Under the pieces are notes generated by a model. That model worked only from the letters and a program-made list of their open reading frames with translations, ran no database searches and was not told the DNA's origin. Positions 1 to 9,507 of a DNA stretch of 64,000 nt are shown here, piece after piece (position 1 is the first letter of the stretch; every line of letters starts with the position of its first letter). The DNA is from Bacteroidetes bacterium MED-G17. Its GTDB lineage: Bacteria; Bacteroidota; Bacteroidia; NS11-12g; UBA9320. The translations under genes were made by a program, and so were the position numbers. The stretch is taken from assembly GCA_002457675.1 (NCBI GenBank), contig NTKK01000003.1, positions 62,001-126,000 on the forward strand, read 5' to 3'.

Positions 1-1
1 A

Positions 2-1159
2 AATGCTTACCTTACCATAGATATAAAATTACAAGAATTAGCAGAAAAAATGTTGCGCGGGAAAATAGGTAGTATTGTCGCCATTGACCCTTCTAATGGT
101 GATATTTTAGTTATGGCATCTTCACCAAGTTTTCCACCAGCTAATTTGTCTGCAGATAGCGCAGGGAAATATTATGGTAAATATGCCTTAAGTGAGAAAA
201 AACCTTTGCTAAATCGTTCTATATCAGCGGTTTATTCCCCAGGAAGTACATTTAAACCTTTTATGGGATTGTTGGGTTTAAAAGCAGGTATTATAAACCC
301 ATATTCAAGGTTTTCATGTAATTATGGATTTAAGATTGGAAGATCCAGGGTGAAGTGTCATGGTCATTTACCCATGCCAGACTTAGCGTACTCGATTACA
401 ACGTCGTGCAATTCTTATTACTGTAATGTTATGAAACGATATATGACAGATGCCCAATTTGAAAATATTGAAGAGGCATACTCACATTGGTATCATCAGC
501 TTTCAGAAATGGGTATTGGTTTAAAATTAGGTGTCGATATTCCAGGAGAAAAAAATGGGACGTTAAAAAAGGCGGATTACTACAAAAATTTGGTTGGAAA
601 AGTGATAAGCAAATGGACATATGGAAATACCTTATCTCTTTCAATAGGTCAAGGAGAGCTTGGTCTTACACCTTTGCAAATGGTCAATATGGCATGCATA
701 CTTGCAAATCGAGGACATTATCACCAACCACATATTCTCAAGAGATTTGAAGGTGAAAGTAGCTTTGCAGCTAAAAAAATTGAGGTGGGTATGCCGAAAG
801 AAAATTTTGAATTTATAATCAATGGTATGGTAGACGTATATAAGAGGGGTACTGCAACAGCTTCAAATTTTGGGACCTTCAGCAAAGCAGGTAAAACAGG
901 CACTATTCAGAATCCTCATGGGGAGGATCATTCAGGATTTATTTGTTTTGCTCCTGTAGAAAATCCAAAAATTGCTGTTGCTGGAATTATTGAAAATGGT
1001 GGTTATGGAAGTAAATGGGCAGCTCCGATAGCTACTTTGCTGATGGCAAAATATTTGGAATCTACAGATACTGTTAATCAAGTATTTGCATATCAAGCTC
1101 AAGTTGAATACCTTTCTAATCAACGAATTTATTATCCCAACTATGCAACAAAAAAGTAA
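2..1159 (+). CDS. mrdA: Penicillin-binding protein 2, C-terminal part (5' end outside window)
   Basis: Class B transpeptidase that cross-links peptidoglycan during cell elongation, acting at the outer face of the inner membrane. The frame is open from base 2 and upstream of the first ATG it reads a typical LTIDxxLQ segment, so the gene starts before the window; 385 residues are visible. All three penicillin-binding motifs are present: STFK (nt 245-256, catalytic Ser), SCN (nt 404-412, the SxN motif) and KTG (nt 893-901). The N-terminal anchor and dimerisation domain are missing only because the window begins here. It overlaps rodA by 17 nt, the usual mrdA-rodA pair of the elongasome. Confidence 0.95.
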   Translation, partial: NAYLTIDIKLQELAEKMLRGKIGSIVAIDPSNGDILVMASSPSFPPANLSADSAGKYYGKYALSEKKPLLNRSISAVYSPGSTFKPFMGLLGLKAGIINPYSRFSCNYGFKIGRSRVKCHGHLPMPDLAYSITTSCNSYYCNVMKRYMTDAQFENIEEAYSHWYHQLSEMGIGLKLGVDIPGEKNGTLKKADYYKNLVGKVISKWTYGNTLSLSIGQGELGLTPLQMVNMACILANRGHYHQPHILKRFEGESSFAAKKIEVGMPKENFEFIINGMVDVYKRGTATASNFGTFSKAGKTGTIQNPHGEDHSGFICFAPVENPKIAVAGIIENGGYGSKWAAPIATLLMAKYLESTDTVNQVFAYQAQVEYLSNQRIYYPNYATKK

Positions 1160-2387
1160 ATTAGATTATCTAAGCCTGCTTTTATTTTTCTTATTGTTGG
1201 CGATAGGATTTTTTTCTATTTATTCTTCAGAATATAATGGTGGAGCAATTAATTATGCCAACGGAAAACAAGTAAAACAAGCAATTTGGATTGGTATAAG
1301 TTTACTTATTGGGTTTTTTTTGATTCTACTTTCCAATTCATTTTTTCAAGTCTTCTCAATTCCAATTTACTTATTAACAATACTCTTATTGTTGTTGGTC
1401 TTGTTCATTGGAGCTGAAGTAGCAGGATCGAGATCATGGATATCTATAGGCCCGATAAAGCTTCAACCGGCTGAATTTGCCAAGTATGGTACTTCATTAA
1501 TGTTGGCATCCGTAATCAGTAAGCATGGATTTTCATTGAAAAATTTAAGAGATCTTGTATTCGTCATTTTGGTGGTGGCCATTCCTTTTGTTTTAATCAT
1601 GCTACAAGGAGATACAGGATCAGCAAGTGTCTATTTATCCTATTATATTCCTATGTTCTTAATGGGGTTAAGCGGGCGTTATTTCATCTATGCTATACTT
1701 GGTATATTAATATTTATTCTGACCATTAGATTTGGGTTCATTTACATTGCTGCGTCGATATTTTTGGTATGGATGATTTTTTCTTTTCTTAACTTACCTA
1801 GAAGAGGAAACTTATTTTATGGAGTAGTTTTTCTATTGCTTTTTTTAGGATTATCTTTTGTTTCAGAGTCCATAGTAAACCAAGTTTTAAAGCCACACCA
1901 AAAATCTAGAGTAGAGGTATTATTAGGTTTAAAGCAAGATCGTTTTGGAGCTGGTTATAATGTTTTTCACAGCAAAACAGCAATTGGATCTGGCGGCTTA
2001 TTTGGCAAAGGATATTTGAAAGGAACACATAATAAGGGAGATTTTGTACCGGAGCAAAGTACGGATTTTATTTTCACCAGTTTTGCTGAAGAATTTGGGT
2101 GGCTTGGTTCAACGGGGTTAATCTTATTATTTGGCGCTATGATAACAAGAATTTTTTTACTGTCAAGTCGATTTGAAGACAAGTTTCCAAGGGTATTTAG
2201 TTATTGTGTAGCATCAATTTTACTTTATCATGTGCTTATCAATTTGTCCATGACCGTTGGCTTATTCCCAGTTATTGGAATTCCTTTGCCGCTCATGAGT
2301 TATGGGGGGTCCTCTGTGCTTGCATTTGGATTGATGTTCTTTACCTATCTAAATTTTAGCAGAACAAGTTTTTACCGAAACAAATAA
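1143..2387 (+). CDS. rodA: Rod-shape-determining SEDS protein RodA
   Basis: SEDS-family glycan polymerase that works with PBP2 in cell elongation. The 414-residue protein has about ten hydrophobic membrane segments and the SEDS signature IPLPLMSYGGSS near residues 378-392. The frame is open further upstream to 1086, but the ATG at 1143 (MQQKSK) is chosen because the upstream extension lies wholly inside mrdA and the first membrane segment follows about 10 residues after this start. Its start overlaps the end of mrdA by 17 nt, suggesting translational coupling. Its stop codon lies inside the hairpin shared with the convergent exporter gene. Confidence 0.95.
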   Translation: MQQKSKLDYLSLLLFFLLLAIGFFSIYSSEYNGGAINYANGKQVKQAIWIGISLLIGFFLILLSNSFFQVFSIPIYLLTILLLLLVLFIGAEVAGSRSWISIGPIKLQPAEFAKYGTSLMLASVISKHGFSLKNLRDLVFVILVVAIPFVLIMLQGDTGSASVYLSYYIPMFLMGLSGRYFIYAILGILIFILTIRFGFIYIAASIFLVWMIFSFLNLPRRGNLFYGVVFLLLFLGLSFVSESIVNQVLKPHQKSRVEVLLGLKQDRFGAGYNVFHSKTAIGSGGLFGKGYLKGTHNKGDFVPEQSTDFIFTSFAEEFGWLGSTGLILLFGAMITRIFLLSSRFEDKFPRVFSYCVASILLYHVLINLSMTVGLFPVIGIPLPLMSYGGSSVLAFGLMFFTYLNFSRTSFYRNK

Positions 2388-2404
2388 TCTTATTTGTTTT
2401 TTTT
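2378..2404 (+). terminator. Intrinsic terminator of mrdA-rodA, shared with the convergent gene
   Basis: A perfect 10-bp inverted repeat (AAACAAATAA at 2378-2387 and TTATTTGTTT at 2390-2399) has only TC between its arms and is followed by more T (2400-2404). The rodA stop TAA (2385-2387) and the TAA of the opposite exporter gene (2390-2392) are the inner ends of the two arms. On the plus strand it has the T tract expected of an intrinsic terminator; the minus strand has only three T, so termination in that direction is less clear. Confidence 0.7.
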
Positions 2405-4810
2405 CCTTTTATCATATCCTACCAATAAGCTTGGTAAAAGGAATAAGTTGGATAGTAGAGATACAATTAGTGTAATCGAAGTGAAAATGCCTAATATTAT
2501 TGTTCCGCCAAAACTGGAAAAAGAAAAAATAATAAATCCAAAAAACAAGATTACCGCCGTGTACAACATGCTTACCCCTGTTCCATTCATAGTTTGTTGA
2601 ACTGCCTCTGGGATATCTTGTTTATTGGTTTTAAGTTCTTGTAAGTATTTGGACAAAAAATGAATGGTAAAATCTACAGCTATACCAAAAGCCACGCTGA
2701 AAATGATTACGGAGGACGGTTTTAAGTGTATTCCACTATAACCCATTATCCCACCAGTAATTGCTAAAGGAATGAAGTTGGGCACCAATGCGATTAATAT
2801 CATTCGCAGTGATTTAAAAAGTATAGCCATAATAAAAGAAATAATAAGAAATGCAATCGCAATGCTTACCAATAAGTTTTTGATCAAGTAATTATTGCCT
2901 TTTAAAAATGTTACTGATGTACCAGTACTAAAAATTTCTATTCTTTTTGATGAATCTATTGGTAAGTAAGAAGTTTTTATTATGCCTTTATATCCATTGC
3001 TCGAATCAGGCTCTTCAGTAAATTCTCTTAGTGTTCGCATATTGAAAATTGTATCAGCAATATTTTGTACCTTTTCTCGCAAGGATTTAATATTCACACT
3101 GCCTACATCTTTCATTTGTAAACTAATTCTAGCTTTTGAATAATTATTATTTACAAGGGCACTAAGTTTGCTAGTCTCTTCTGTTGTTTGGGGCATTAGG
3201 GAAAGAATACTTGACAACTCTAATAGACCTGGAAATTTATAAAATTGCGTGTCTCCACTATGATACATCTGCCTTCCAAACTGGATGGTTTGTGAAATAG
3301 AAATAGGTTTTGAGAAATCTTTAAATTTTCTTAACTCTTTGGTTAATTGATCAATTTTACCTAAAATCCGTGGGTTTTTAATACCATTTGGGCGAGTAGA
3401 AATTACTATTTCAAAAGGCATTACGCCATTAATATTTTTTTCAAAAAATTTGAGATCTCGGTGAATTTGATCTTTTTCAGAGATGTCTTCAAGCATATAA
3501 CCTACAGCCTTTATTTGACTTATTCCAATTAGTGCAGAAACAAACAAAACAACGCTCGCCAGATAAACAATTTTTCTTCTACCTAGTAAAGTCCTATGAA
3601 TACCAGATAAAATTGCATTAATGCTCTTTTTATCAAGGTGAATCATTTGTTGGTTACTTGGTGGAGACAAGAAACTAAAAACAACAGGCACTACAACAAG
3701 GGCAATACCAAATAAGGAAAGTATACTTACAAAAGCAATGATCCCAAATTCTTGTAAAACTTTTGTACCTGTAAATACAAAAACGCCAAATCCCGTAGCC
3801 GTGGTTAAGTTGGTGAAAAAAACAGCTCTTCCTACTTTGGATATAACTCTTTGAAGTGCTTTTATCTTATTTCGGTGCTTTTTATATTCATCATGATATT
3901 TATTTATCAGATAAATACAATTAGCAATTCCAATTACTACAATTAATGGTGGAAGAATTGAAATGAAAACTGAAATTTTGTAGCCAAATAAACTTGTAAA
4001 TCCCAAAGACCAAACCACACCTAAAATAACAACCAATAGGCTGAATAAAAGTACTTTAATCGATCTGAAAAAGAAAAGCAAAATTGCAGAGGTAATAAGT
4101 ATTGAAAGTAGGGTAAAGAGTAAAAGTTCTTTTTTAATTTTTTGAGACATTACATTCCTTATGTAAGGAAGCCCCGAAAAATGTGCAGTTACTTTATGTA
4201 CTGAAAGTGAATCATTAATTTCATTTTCAATTCCATTTATAAATTCAATTCGATCTTTTGTATCCAAGATGTTTTGATTTATGGAAATCGCAAGCAAAGA
4301 GAAGTTGGTATTTCTTCTAAAAAGGGTGCCATCATAAATTTTTAGTTGTTCTAGTTCGTAAAAAAAAGAGTCTAACTCCCTTTGATTTTTAGGTAAATAA
4401 GGAAGAAGTGGTTTTGTTACAAACCGTTCTTGCTGAAAAGTGTCTGAATCAAAAATACTTGTATCAACAGCAATTTTAAGTGTTGGTACATTGCATAAAG
4501 ACAATGCTGTTTGAATCCCTACTCTATTGTTGAATTGTTCAGTAAGACGATACCACGTTTTGAAAAAATCAATTTTTCTTAACTTTTTGTCGTCTATTCC
4601 TATGGTTAATGTATTTCCATCATCTCCAAATGTTTTTCTAAACTCTACATAGTTGATTTGGTCAGGGTCACTATCAGGAATAAATTTTGGGTTGTCGTAA
4701 GCAATTTCAACTTTAGTGCTGAAATAAGCCAAAAGAAATGACAATATAAGCAGAGCGATTGAGACAATTTGTCGTCTCCTTAAAATATGCACTGCGAATT
4801 TTTCCCACAT
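2390..4810 (-). CDS. RND/MMPL-superfamily exporter with two membrane-domain repeats
   Basis: Predicted inner-membrane exporter of 806 residues. It has the duplicated RND plan: one N-terminal membrane segment (about 17-35), a large external loop (about 36-230), a cluster of membrane segments (about 230-400), a second short anchor near 415-435, a second loop (about 440-635) and a final membrane cluster (about 640-795). The repeats resemble sterol-sensing/MMPL domains rather than AcrB, which is longer and has partner genes. No membrane-fusion protein or outer-membrane channel gene is adjacent, so it probably works alone, possibly on lipids; the substrate is not deducible. The gene follows the phosphatase gene by 42 nt, with a possible -7 box (4822-4829, TACCTTCG, one mismatch) in that gap. 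Confidence 0.85.
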   Translation of the reverse strand: MWEKFAVHILRRRQIVSIALLILSFLLAYFSTKVEIAYDNPKFIPDSDPDQINYVEFRKTFGDDGNTLTIGIDDKKLRKIDFFKTWYRLTEQFNNRVGIQTALSLCNVPTLKIAVDTSIFDSDTFQQERFVTKPLLPYLPKNQRELDSFFYELEQLKIYDGTLFRRNTNFSLLAISINQNILDTKDRIEFINGIENEINDSLSVHKVTAHFSGLPYIRNVMSQKIKKELLLFTLLSILITSAILLFFFRSIKVLLFSLLVVILGVVWSLGFTSLFGYKISVFISILPPLIVVIGIANCIYLINKYHDEYKKHRNKIKALQRVISKVGRAVFFTNLTTATGFGVFVFTGTKVLQEFGIIAFVSILSLFGIALVVVPVVFSFLSPPSNQQMIHLDKKSINAILSGIHRTLLGRRKIVYLASVVLFVSALIGISQIKAVGYMLEDISEKDQIHRDLKFFEKNINGVMPFEIVISTRPNGIKNPRILGKIDQLTKELRKFKDFSKPISISQTIQFGRQMYHSGDTQFYKFPGLLELSSILSLMPQTTEETSKLSALVNNNYSKARISLQMKDVGSVNIKSLREKVQNIADTIFNMRTLREFTEEPDSSNGYKGIIKTSYLPIDSSKRIEIFSTGTSVTFLKGNNYLIKNLLVSIAIAFLIISFIMAILFKSLRMILIALVPNFIPLAITGGIMGYSGIHLKPSSVIIFSVAFGIAVDFTIHFLSKYLQELKTNKQDIPEAVQQTMNGTGVSMLYTAVILFFGFIIFSFSSFGGTIILGIFTSITLIVSLLSNLFLLPSLLVGYDKRKKNK

Positions 4811-4852
4811 AAAATAAGCTGCGAAGGTAATGTTTTAGTATTTTTAAATTGG

Positions 4853-5611
4853 CTAAAACTTGTCTTTTAGTTTATTTAGCCAAAAGCGGTGTACTAGAGG
4901 ATTTCCTGCAATAATATTTCCTGTATTTAGATGGTTTTTTTCACCTTTAAAATCACTTACAATACCGCCTGCCTGCTCTACAATATAAGCGCCTCCACAG
5001 ATATCCCAAGGTTTTAAATTCATCTCAAAATACCCGTCAAAACGTCCACATGCTGTATAGCATAGGTCCATCGCTGCTGTTCCCAATCTTCTTATGCTAT
5101 GGGTTTCTTTGATGGTATGTTCTAAGACCTCTAAATAGACATCTAAATTGTTTACTTCTCCATGAGGAAATCCTGTTGCGGCGAGCACATTATTAATCTT
5201 TGTATTTTTTCGGACCGAAATATTTTCTCCATTTAATTGAGCGCCTCTAAAGTGGGCAAAAAATGTATCTGAGTGGTTAAATTCATGAACAAAACCTAAA
5301 ATGGTTTTGCCTGCTTCTACCAAACCAATACTTAAGCAAAAAAAAGGTATGCCAAACACCATATTTGAAGTTCCATCAATCGGATCAATTATCCAAGTAA
5401 GCCCATCCATTTTACCTTGTTGTGTTTGCCCTTCTTCTGTTATAAATCCTGCTTCCGGTAAAAGTTTGGCCAGGTGTTCAATCAACAATTGTTCAATTTT
5501 TATATCTATTTCTGTAACTAGTTGATAAGGGCTTTTTTCATTAGATTTTCTTGAATAGGTATTTAATACCTTATGTAATTTAGGGAGAATTTTTTCTATT
5601 GCTTTTTGCAT
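4853..5611 (-). CDS. Inositol monophosphatase family protein
   Basis: Mg-dependent phosphatase of the IMPase/SuhB/CysQ family, 252 residues, a normal length. The metal-binding motifs are intact: EE at 59-60, WIIDPIDGTSN at 73-83 with Asp76 and Asp79, and PWDICGG at 201-207 with Asp203. In bacteria these enzymes hydrolyse inositol phosphates or related phosphates such as PAP, and the sequence alone does not choose between them; there is no sulfate-assimilation gene nearby to favour CysQ. The start lies 3 nt after the leuS stop, so the two are very probably co-transcribed. Confidence 0.9.
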   Translation of the reverse strand: MQKAIEKILPKLHKVLNTYSRKSNEKSPYQLVTEIDIKIEQLLIEHLAKLLPEAGFITEEGQTQQGKMDGLTWIIDPIDGTSNMVFGIPFFCLSIGLVEAGKTILGFVHEFNHSDTFFAHFRGAQLNGENISVRKNTKINNVLAATGFPHGEVNNLDVYLEVLEHTIKETHSIRRLGTAAMDLCYTACGRFDGYFEMNLKPWDICGGAYIVEQAGGIVSDFKGEKNHLNTGNIIAGNPLVHRFWLNKLKDKF

Positions 5612-5614
5612 GAT

Positions 5615-8311
5615 TTATCCTAGAACAATGTTGATGATTTTGTTAGGAACAAATATGAATTTTCTGACTTTTTTTCCCTCTAACCATTTTTTAACAATTT
5701 TATTTTGAAAAACTAAATTTTCTATTTCTTTCTGATCAAGTTCAAGAGCGAATTCTAGGGTTGTTCTAACTTTTCCATTTATGCTTATTGGATATTTTTT
5801 TGAATTTTCAACCAGGTATGACGTGTCGAAAGTGGGCCATTTACTTTTGTGTATAGACTCTGTATTCCCTAATTTATGCCATATTTCTTCGGAAATATGC
5901 GGAGCAAATGGAGCCAATAAAATGATAAAAGGTTCAATAATATTTTTACTTCTGCATTGTTGTTGACTTAATTCGTTTAAAGCAATCATAAAAGCACTTA
6001 TAGCGGTATTGAAAGAGAAGTTTTCAATATCATTGGTTATTTTTTTGATGGTTTTATGCAATGTTTTTAGAGAATCCTTAGCGGGCTCAACATCTTGTAT
6101 CAAAACAGTTTGCTCATTGAAAACCAAATTCCATAATTTGTTTAAAAATCTGTGGACACCTTCTATGCCTTGAGTATTCCAAGGTTTGCTGTCCTGTATA
6201 GGGCCAAGAAACATTTCATAAAGGCGAAGTGTATCTGCACCATATTGCTCGCATATGTCGTCAGGATTTACAACATTAAATTTAGACTTGGACATCTTTT
6301 CTGTTTGATTTTTTAGCTCAACAATGTTGTTTTTTGGTTGTAAATTTTCCCACAAAATATTTTCGAATCGCTTGTCCGCTTTTTGTAATTTTATAAAATT
6401 ATCAGCTGTTAATTGTCCCAAGTTATTGGTATACTCAAGGGGTATATGCAGGAGTCTATTGCCCGCGTTTAGCAGTTTGCTTTCGCCCTGAATCATTCCT
6501 TGGTTGATAAGTTTTTTGAATGGTTCGTCAAAGGGAATATATTGTAAATCAAATAGAAATTTAGTCCAAAACCGGGCGTAGAGAAGATGTCCTGTGGCAT
6601 GCTCAGCCCCTCCAATATATAAGTCAACTTCTTGCCAATATCGAATGGCTTTTTTACCTGCAAAGTTTTTTTCGTTTTTTGGGTCCATAAAGCGAAGGAA
6701 GTACCAGCTACTCCCTGCATAACCTGGCATTGTATCTGTTTCTCTTAACCCCTTCTCAGTGTGCACCCATTTTTTATTACTTGATAAAGGACTTTGACCA
6801 TCTCCAGTGGGGGTGAAATTCGATACTTGAGGTAATTTTACAGGTAAGTCTTTTACCAATTTTGGTAAGCTATTTTCGTGGATTATTGGAAATGGTTCGC
6901 CCCAATATCTTTGACGGCTAAATCCGGTATCCCTCAGTTTGTAATTTATTTTTCTTTTCGCTTTAGCTTCATTTACTAGTTTAGTTAGAATTTTTTCACT
7001 ACCTATTTGGACATCTAAACCATCAAAGTTTTCTGAATTAATTAAATGCCCCTTTTTTGTGCTAATAGGCTTTTCTTGCGTATTTATGTTCTCATCACTT
7101 TCAATTACTTGAATGATTTTAATATTAAATTTTTTAGCAAATGCATGATCGCGTTCATCATGAGCGGGCACGGCCATAATTGCACCAGTACCATAAGAGT
7201 TTAAGACATATTCAGACAAATAAATGGGTAGGGCATTCCCATTAAGCGGGTGTAAAGCATGGCTACCAGTAAAAACACCACTTACTTCCTTGACTTGTTG
7301 TCGTTGTCTTTCATTTTTTGTTTGGGCAGATTTTATATAAGCATTTACGGATTCTTTATATGGCTGTTGTGTGATTTTTTTGGCCAAATCGTGTTCTGGT
7401 GACAACACGATAAAACTGACGCCGTATATGGTGTCAGGTCGAGTAGAAAAAACAGTTAATCTATAGTTGTCAAATTCTTGAATATTAAAATAAATTTCTG
7501 CTCCTACACTTTTTCCTATCCAGTTTTTTTGTATTTCTTTAATAGAGTTGGACCAATTTATTTTGTTTAAGTCATCTAATAACCTGTCTGCATAGGGAGT
7601 AATTCGCAAAAACCACTGCTTCATTTTTTTTTGTATTACAGGATGGCCACCCCTTTCTGATAATCCATCTTTTACTTCGTCGTTTGCTAGAACCGTTCCT
7701 AGTTCTTCGCACCAATTTACATAGGTTTCTTTCTGGTAGGCTAGACGAAAATTTTGCAAAATTCTTCCCTTTTCTTGTTCTGTATAATGCTCCCAAAGTT
7801 TTCCTTCAAAACCTTCGGTCGCAAATTTCTCTAAAAGTGTTTTTATGTTTTCTGCTTTGTTATTTTTGGGGTTATACCATGCATCAAAAAGCAATGAGAA
7901 AATCCACTGAGTCCATTTGTAATATTTTGGTTCTGTGGTTCTTAACTCTCTTTCCCAGTCAAATGAAAATCCAATTCTTTTAAGTTGTTTTTTGTAGTTG
8001 TTTATATTGTTCTCAGTGGTAATTTCAGGATGTTGTCCAGTTTGTATGGCATATTGTTCTGCGGGCAAGCCAAACGCGTCAAAACCGATAGGATGTAAAA
8101 CATTAAAACCTTTTAATCTTTTATATCTGCTAACAATGTCAGATGCTATATAGCCTAGCGGATGACCAACATGAAGTCCTGCACCGCTTGGGTAGGGGAA
8201 CATATCTAAGGCATAAAACTTAGGTTTTGTATAATCATATTGACTATACAATTTGGATTCATCCCAATGCTTCTGCCATTTTAGTTCGATTTTTTTAAAA
8301 TCGTATTGCAT
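5615..8311 (-). CDS. leuS: Leucyl-tRNA synthetase
   Basis: Class I aminoacyl-tRNA synthetase that charges tRNA-Leu in the cytoplasm. The HIGH motif is HVGH at residues 47-50 and KMSKS lies around residue 672; the long insert between them is the CP1 editing domain. The ATG at 8311 gives MQYDFKKIELKWQ, the usual start of the family, with 898 residues; an upstream in-frame ATG at 8332 would add seven residues with no family match. It is the first gene of a leuS-IMPase pair and is transcribed away from the DUF3098-uppP genes. Confidence 0.97.
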   Translation of the reverse strand: MQYDFKKIELKWQKHWDESKLYSQYDYTKPKFYALDMFPYPSGAGLHVGHPLGYIASDIVSRYKRLKGFNVLHPIGFDAFGLPAEQYAIQTGQHPEITTENNINNYKKQLKRIGFSFDWERELRTTEPKYYKWTQWIFSLLFDAWYNPKNNKAENIKTLLEKFATEGFEGKLWEHYTEQEKGRILQNFRLAYQKETYVNWCEELGTVLANDEVKDGLSERGGHPVIQKKMKQWFLRITPYADRLLDDLNKINWSNSIKEIQKNWIGKSVGAEIYFNIQEFDNYRLTVFSTRPDTIYGVSFIVLSPEHDLAKKITQQPYKESVNAYIKSAQTKNERQRQQVKEVSGVFTGSHALHPLNGNALPIYLSEYVLNSYGTGAIMAVPAHDERDHAFAKKFNIKIIQVIESDENINTQEKPISTKKGHLINSENFDGLDVQIGSEKILTKLVNEAKAKRKINYKLRDTGFSRQRYWGEPFPIIHENSLPKLVKDLPVKLPQVSNFTPTGDGQSPLSSNKKWVHTEKGLRETDTMPGYAGSSWYFLRFMDPKNEKNFAGKKAIRYWQEVDLYIGGAEHATGHLLYARFWTKFLFDLQYIPFDEPFKKLINQGMIQGESKLLNAGNRLLHIPLEYTNNLGQLTADNFIKLQKADKRFENILWENLQPKNNIVELKNQTEKMSKSKFNVVNPDDICEQYGADTLRLYEMFLGPIQDSKPWNTQGIEGVHRFLNKLWNLVFNEQTVLIQDVEPAKDSLKTLHKTIKKITNDIENFSFNTAISAFMIALNELSQQQCRSKNIIEPFIILLAPFAPHISEEIWHKLGNTESIHKSKWPTFDTSYLVENSKKYPISINGKVRTTLEFALELDQKEIENLVFQNKIVKKWLEGKKVRKFIFVPNKIINIVLG

Positions 8312-8412
8312 TTTGTAATGGCAAATTAACAAAAGCCAAACCGACTTTTATGGTCTTCATTTAAAAGAATTATCTCATTTGATTTGGGATACTTAGGTAT
8401 GATTTTTTTTTT

Positions 8413-8420
8413 TACTTTGC
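8413..8420 (+). promoter_or_regulatory. Bacteroidota -7 promoter box before DUF3098-uppP
   Basis: TACTTTGC gives a full match to TAnnTTTG, read as TACTTTG plus the preceding spacing, directly after an 11-T run and 15 nt before the ATG at 8436. TTTG is present upstream at 8383-8386 but the 26-nt spacing is longer than the usual 19-21, so the -33 box is doubtful. Confidence 0.4.
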
Positions 8421-8435
8421 AAGGGCATTGATATT

Positions 8436-8735
8436 ATGGTCAAACAGAGTAAATCAAAAACAAAAAAAAATAATTCAAAAGGAAAGCAAAGTGACTTTCA
8501 ATTTGTATTTAGGAAAGAAAATTATCGTTGGCTGTTAATCGGTGCGGCAGTTGTTGTTTTGGGTTTTGCTCTAATGACAGGCAATACAGATGAGTTGTTT
8601 GTTGATAATAAATTCACATTTAATTCTCATATCAAGGTTACACTAGCACCTATTTTGGTTTTGGTTGGTTTCGCTATTCAGGGTTATGCCATTATGAAAA
8701 GACCAAAAAGTGTAGAAAAAGATGAGTTATCTTGA
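8436..8735 (+). CDS. DUF3098 family small membrane protein
   Basis: A 99-residue protein of unknown function that I recognise as DUF3098, a family typical of Bacteroidota. It has a basic, disordered N-terminus (about 1-24, rich in Lys, Ser and Asn), the family-like FxFxKENYRW segment, and two membrane segments at about 33-51 and 68-86, with a short charged C-tail. It overlaps the start of uppP by 14 nt. In many Bacteroidota this family sits between ftsX and uppP, suggesting a role near cell-envelope synthesis, but no ftsX is next to it here. Confidence 0.9.
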   Translation: MVKQSKSKTKKNNSKGKQSDFQFVFRKENYRWLLIGAAVVVLGFALMTGNTDELFVDNKFTFNSHIKVTLAPILVLVGFAIQGYAIMKRPKSVEKDELS

Positions 8736-9507
8736 AGCTATTTTGTTGGGTCTTGTTCAAGGTCTAACTGAATTTCTGCCAGTTAGTAGTAGTGGTCATA
8801 TGGAGTTGACCAAGGCTATATTTAATCAACAAATTAAGGAAGGCCTTATTGTATCAGTAGTACTTCATTTAGCAACAGCTTTGAGTACAATTGTTATTTA
8901 TCGTAGAGATATTTTAGCGATTATCCGGGGTTTGTTTCGTAGCGAAAGAAATTACGTTTTTTATATTTTTCTATCCATGTTACCTGCTATAATAGTTGGT
9001 CTATTTTTTGAAGACTTTATTGACAAACTATTTGATAATAACATTTTGCTGGTTGGTTTAATGCTGGCAATCACAGGTTTGGTATTGTGGTTTTCTGATG
9101 GTGTTGAAAAAGGCAATCAAAAAGTAAGAGGATTCCATGCCTTAAAGGTTGGTTTGGTGCAAGCTATTGCTATTTTGCCTGGTATAAGTAGAAGTGGTTC
9201 GACTATTGGCGCTTTGGTTTTGATGGGTGTAAAAAGAGAACATGCCACTAAATTTTCTTTTTTAATGGTATTGCCAGTAATATTAGGAGCTGCATCAAAA
9301 AAAATTATTGATTTTTCACAAAACACAGAGTCAATTGACGTACAAAATGGCCCTTTGATTGTTGGTTTTATAATTGCTTTTCTCACTGGACTTATGGCTT
9401 GTCAGGCCATGATTTTTTTGGTCAAGAAAACTAAACTCCGTGGCTTTGCTTATTATTGTTGGAGTGTGGCATTCCTGGCTATTATTACTTTTTTTATTGG
9501 TCTTTAG
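8722..9507 (+). CDS. uppP: Undecaprenyl-diphosphatase (BacA/UppP)
   Basis: Integral membrane phosphatase that recycles undecaprenyl diphosphate to the monophosphate carrier used for peptidoglycan and surface glycans. The 261-residue protein has both family active-site regions: EFLPVSSSGH at 17-26 (Glu17, the Ser run and His26) and LPGISRSG at 152-159 (Arg157). Seven or eight hydrophobic segments cover the rest. Its ATG is inside the end of the DUF3098 gene (14-nt overlap), which suggests coupled translation. The next small gene begins inside the uppP 3' end. Confidence 0.96.
   Translation: MSYLEAILLGLVQGLTEFLPVSSSGHMELTKAIFNQQIKEGLIVSVVLHLATALSTIVIYRRDILAIIRGLFRSERNYVFYIFLSMLPAIIVGLFFEDFIDKLFDNNILLVGLMLAITGLVLWFSDGVEKGNQKVRGFHALKVGLVQAIAILPGISRSGSTIGALVLMGVKREHATKFSFLMVLPVILGAASKKIIDFSQNTESIDVQNGPLIVGFIIAFLTGLMACQAMIFLVKKTKLRGFAYYCWSVAFLAIITFFIGL

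Noticed and set aside
2394-2600. Open frame opposite the RND exporter end (68 codons)
   Set aside because: It is antisense to a well-supported membrane protein and has no recognisable domain or start signal.
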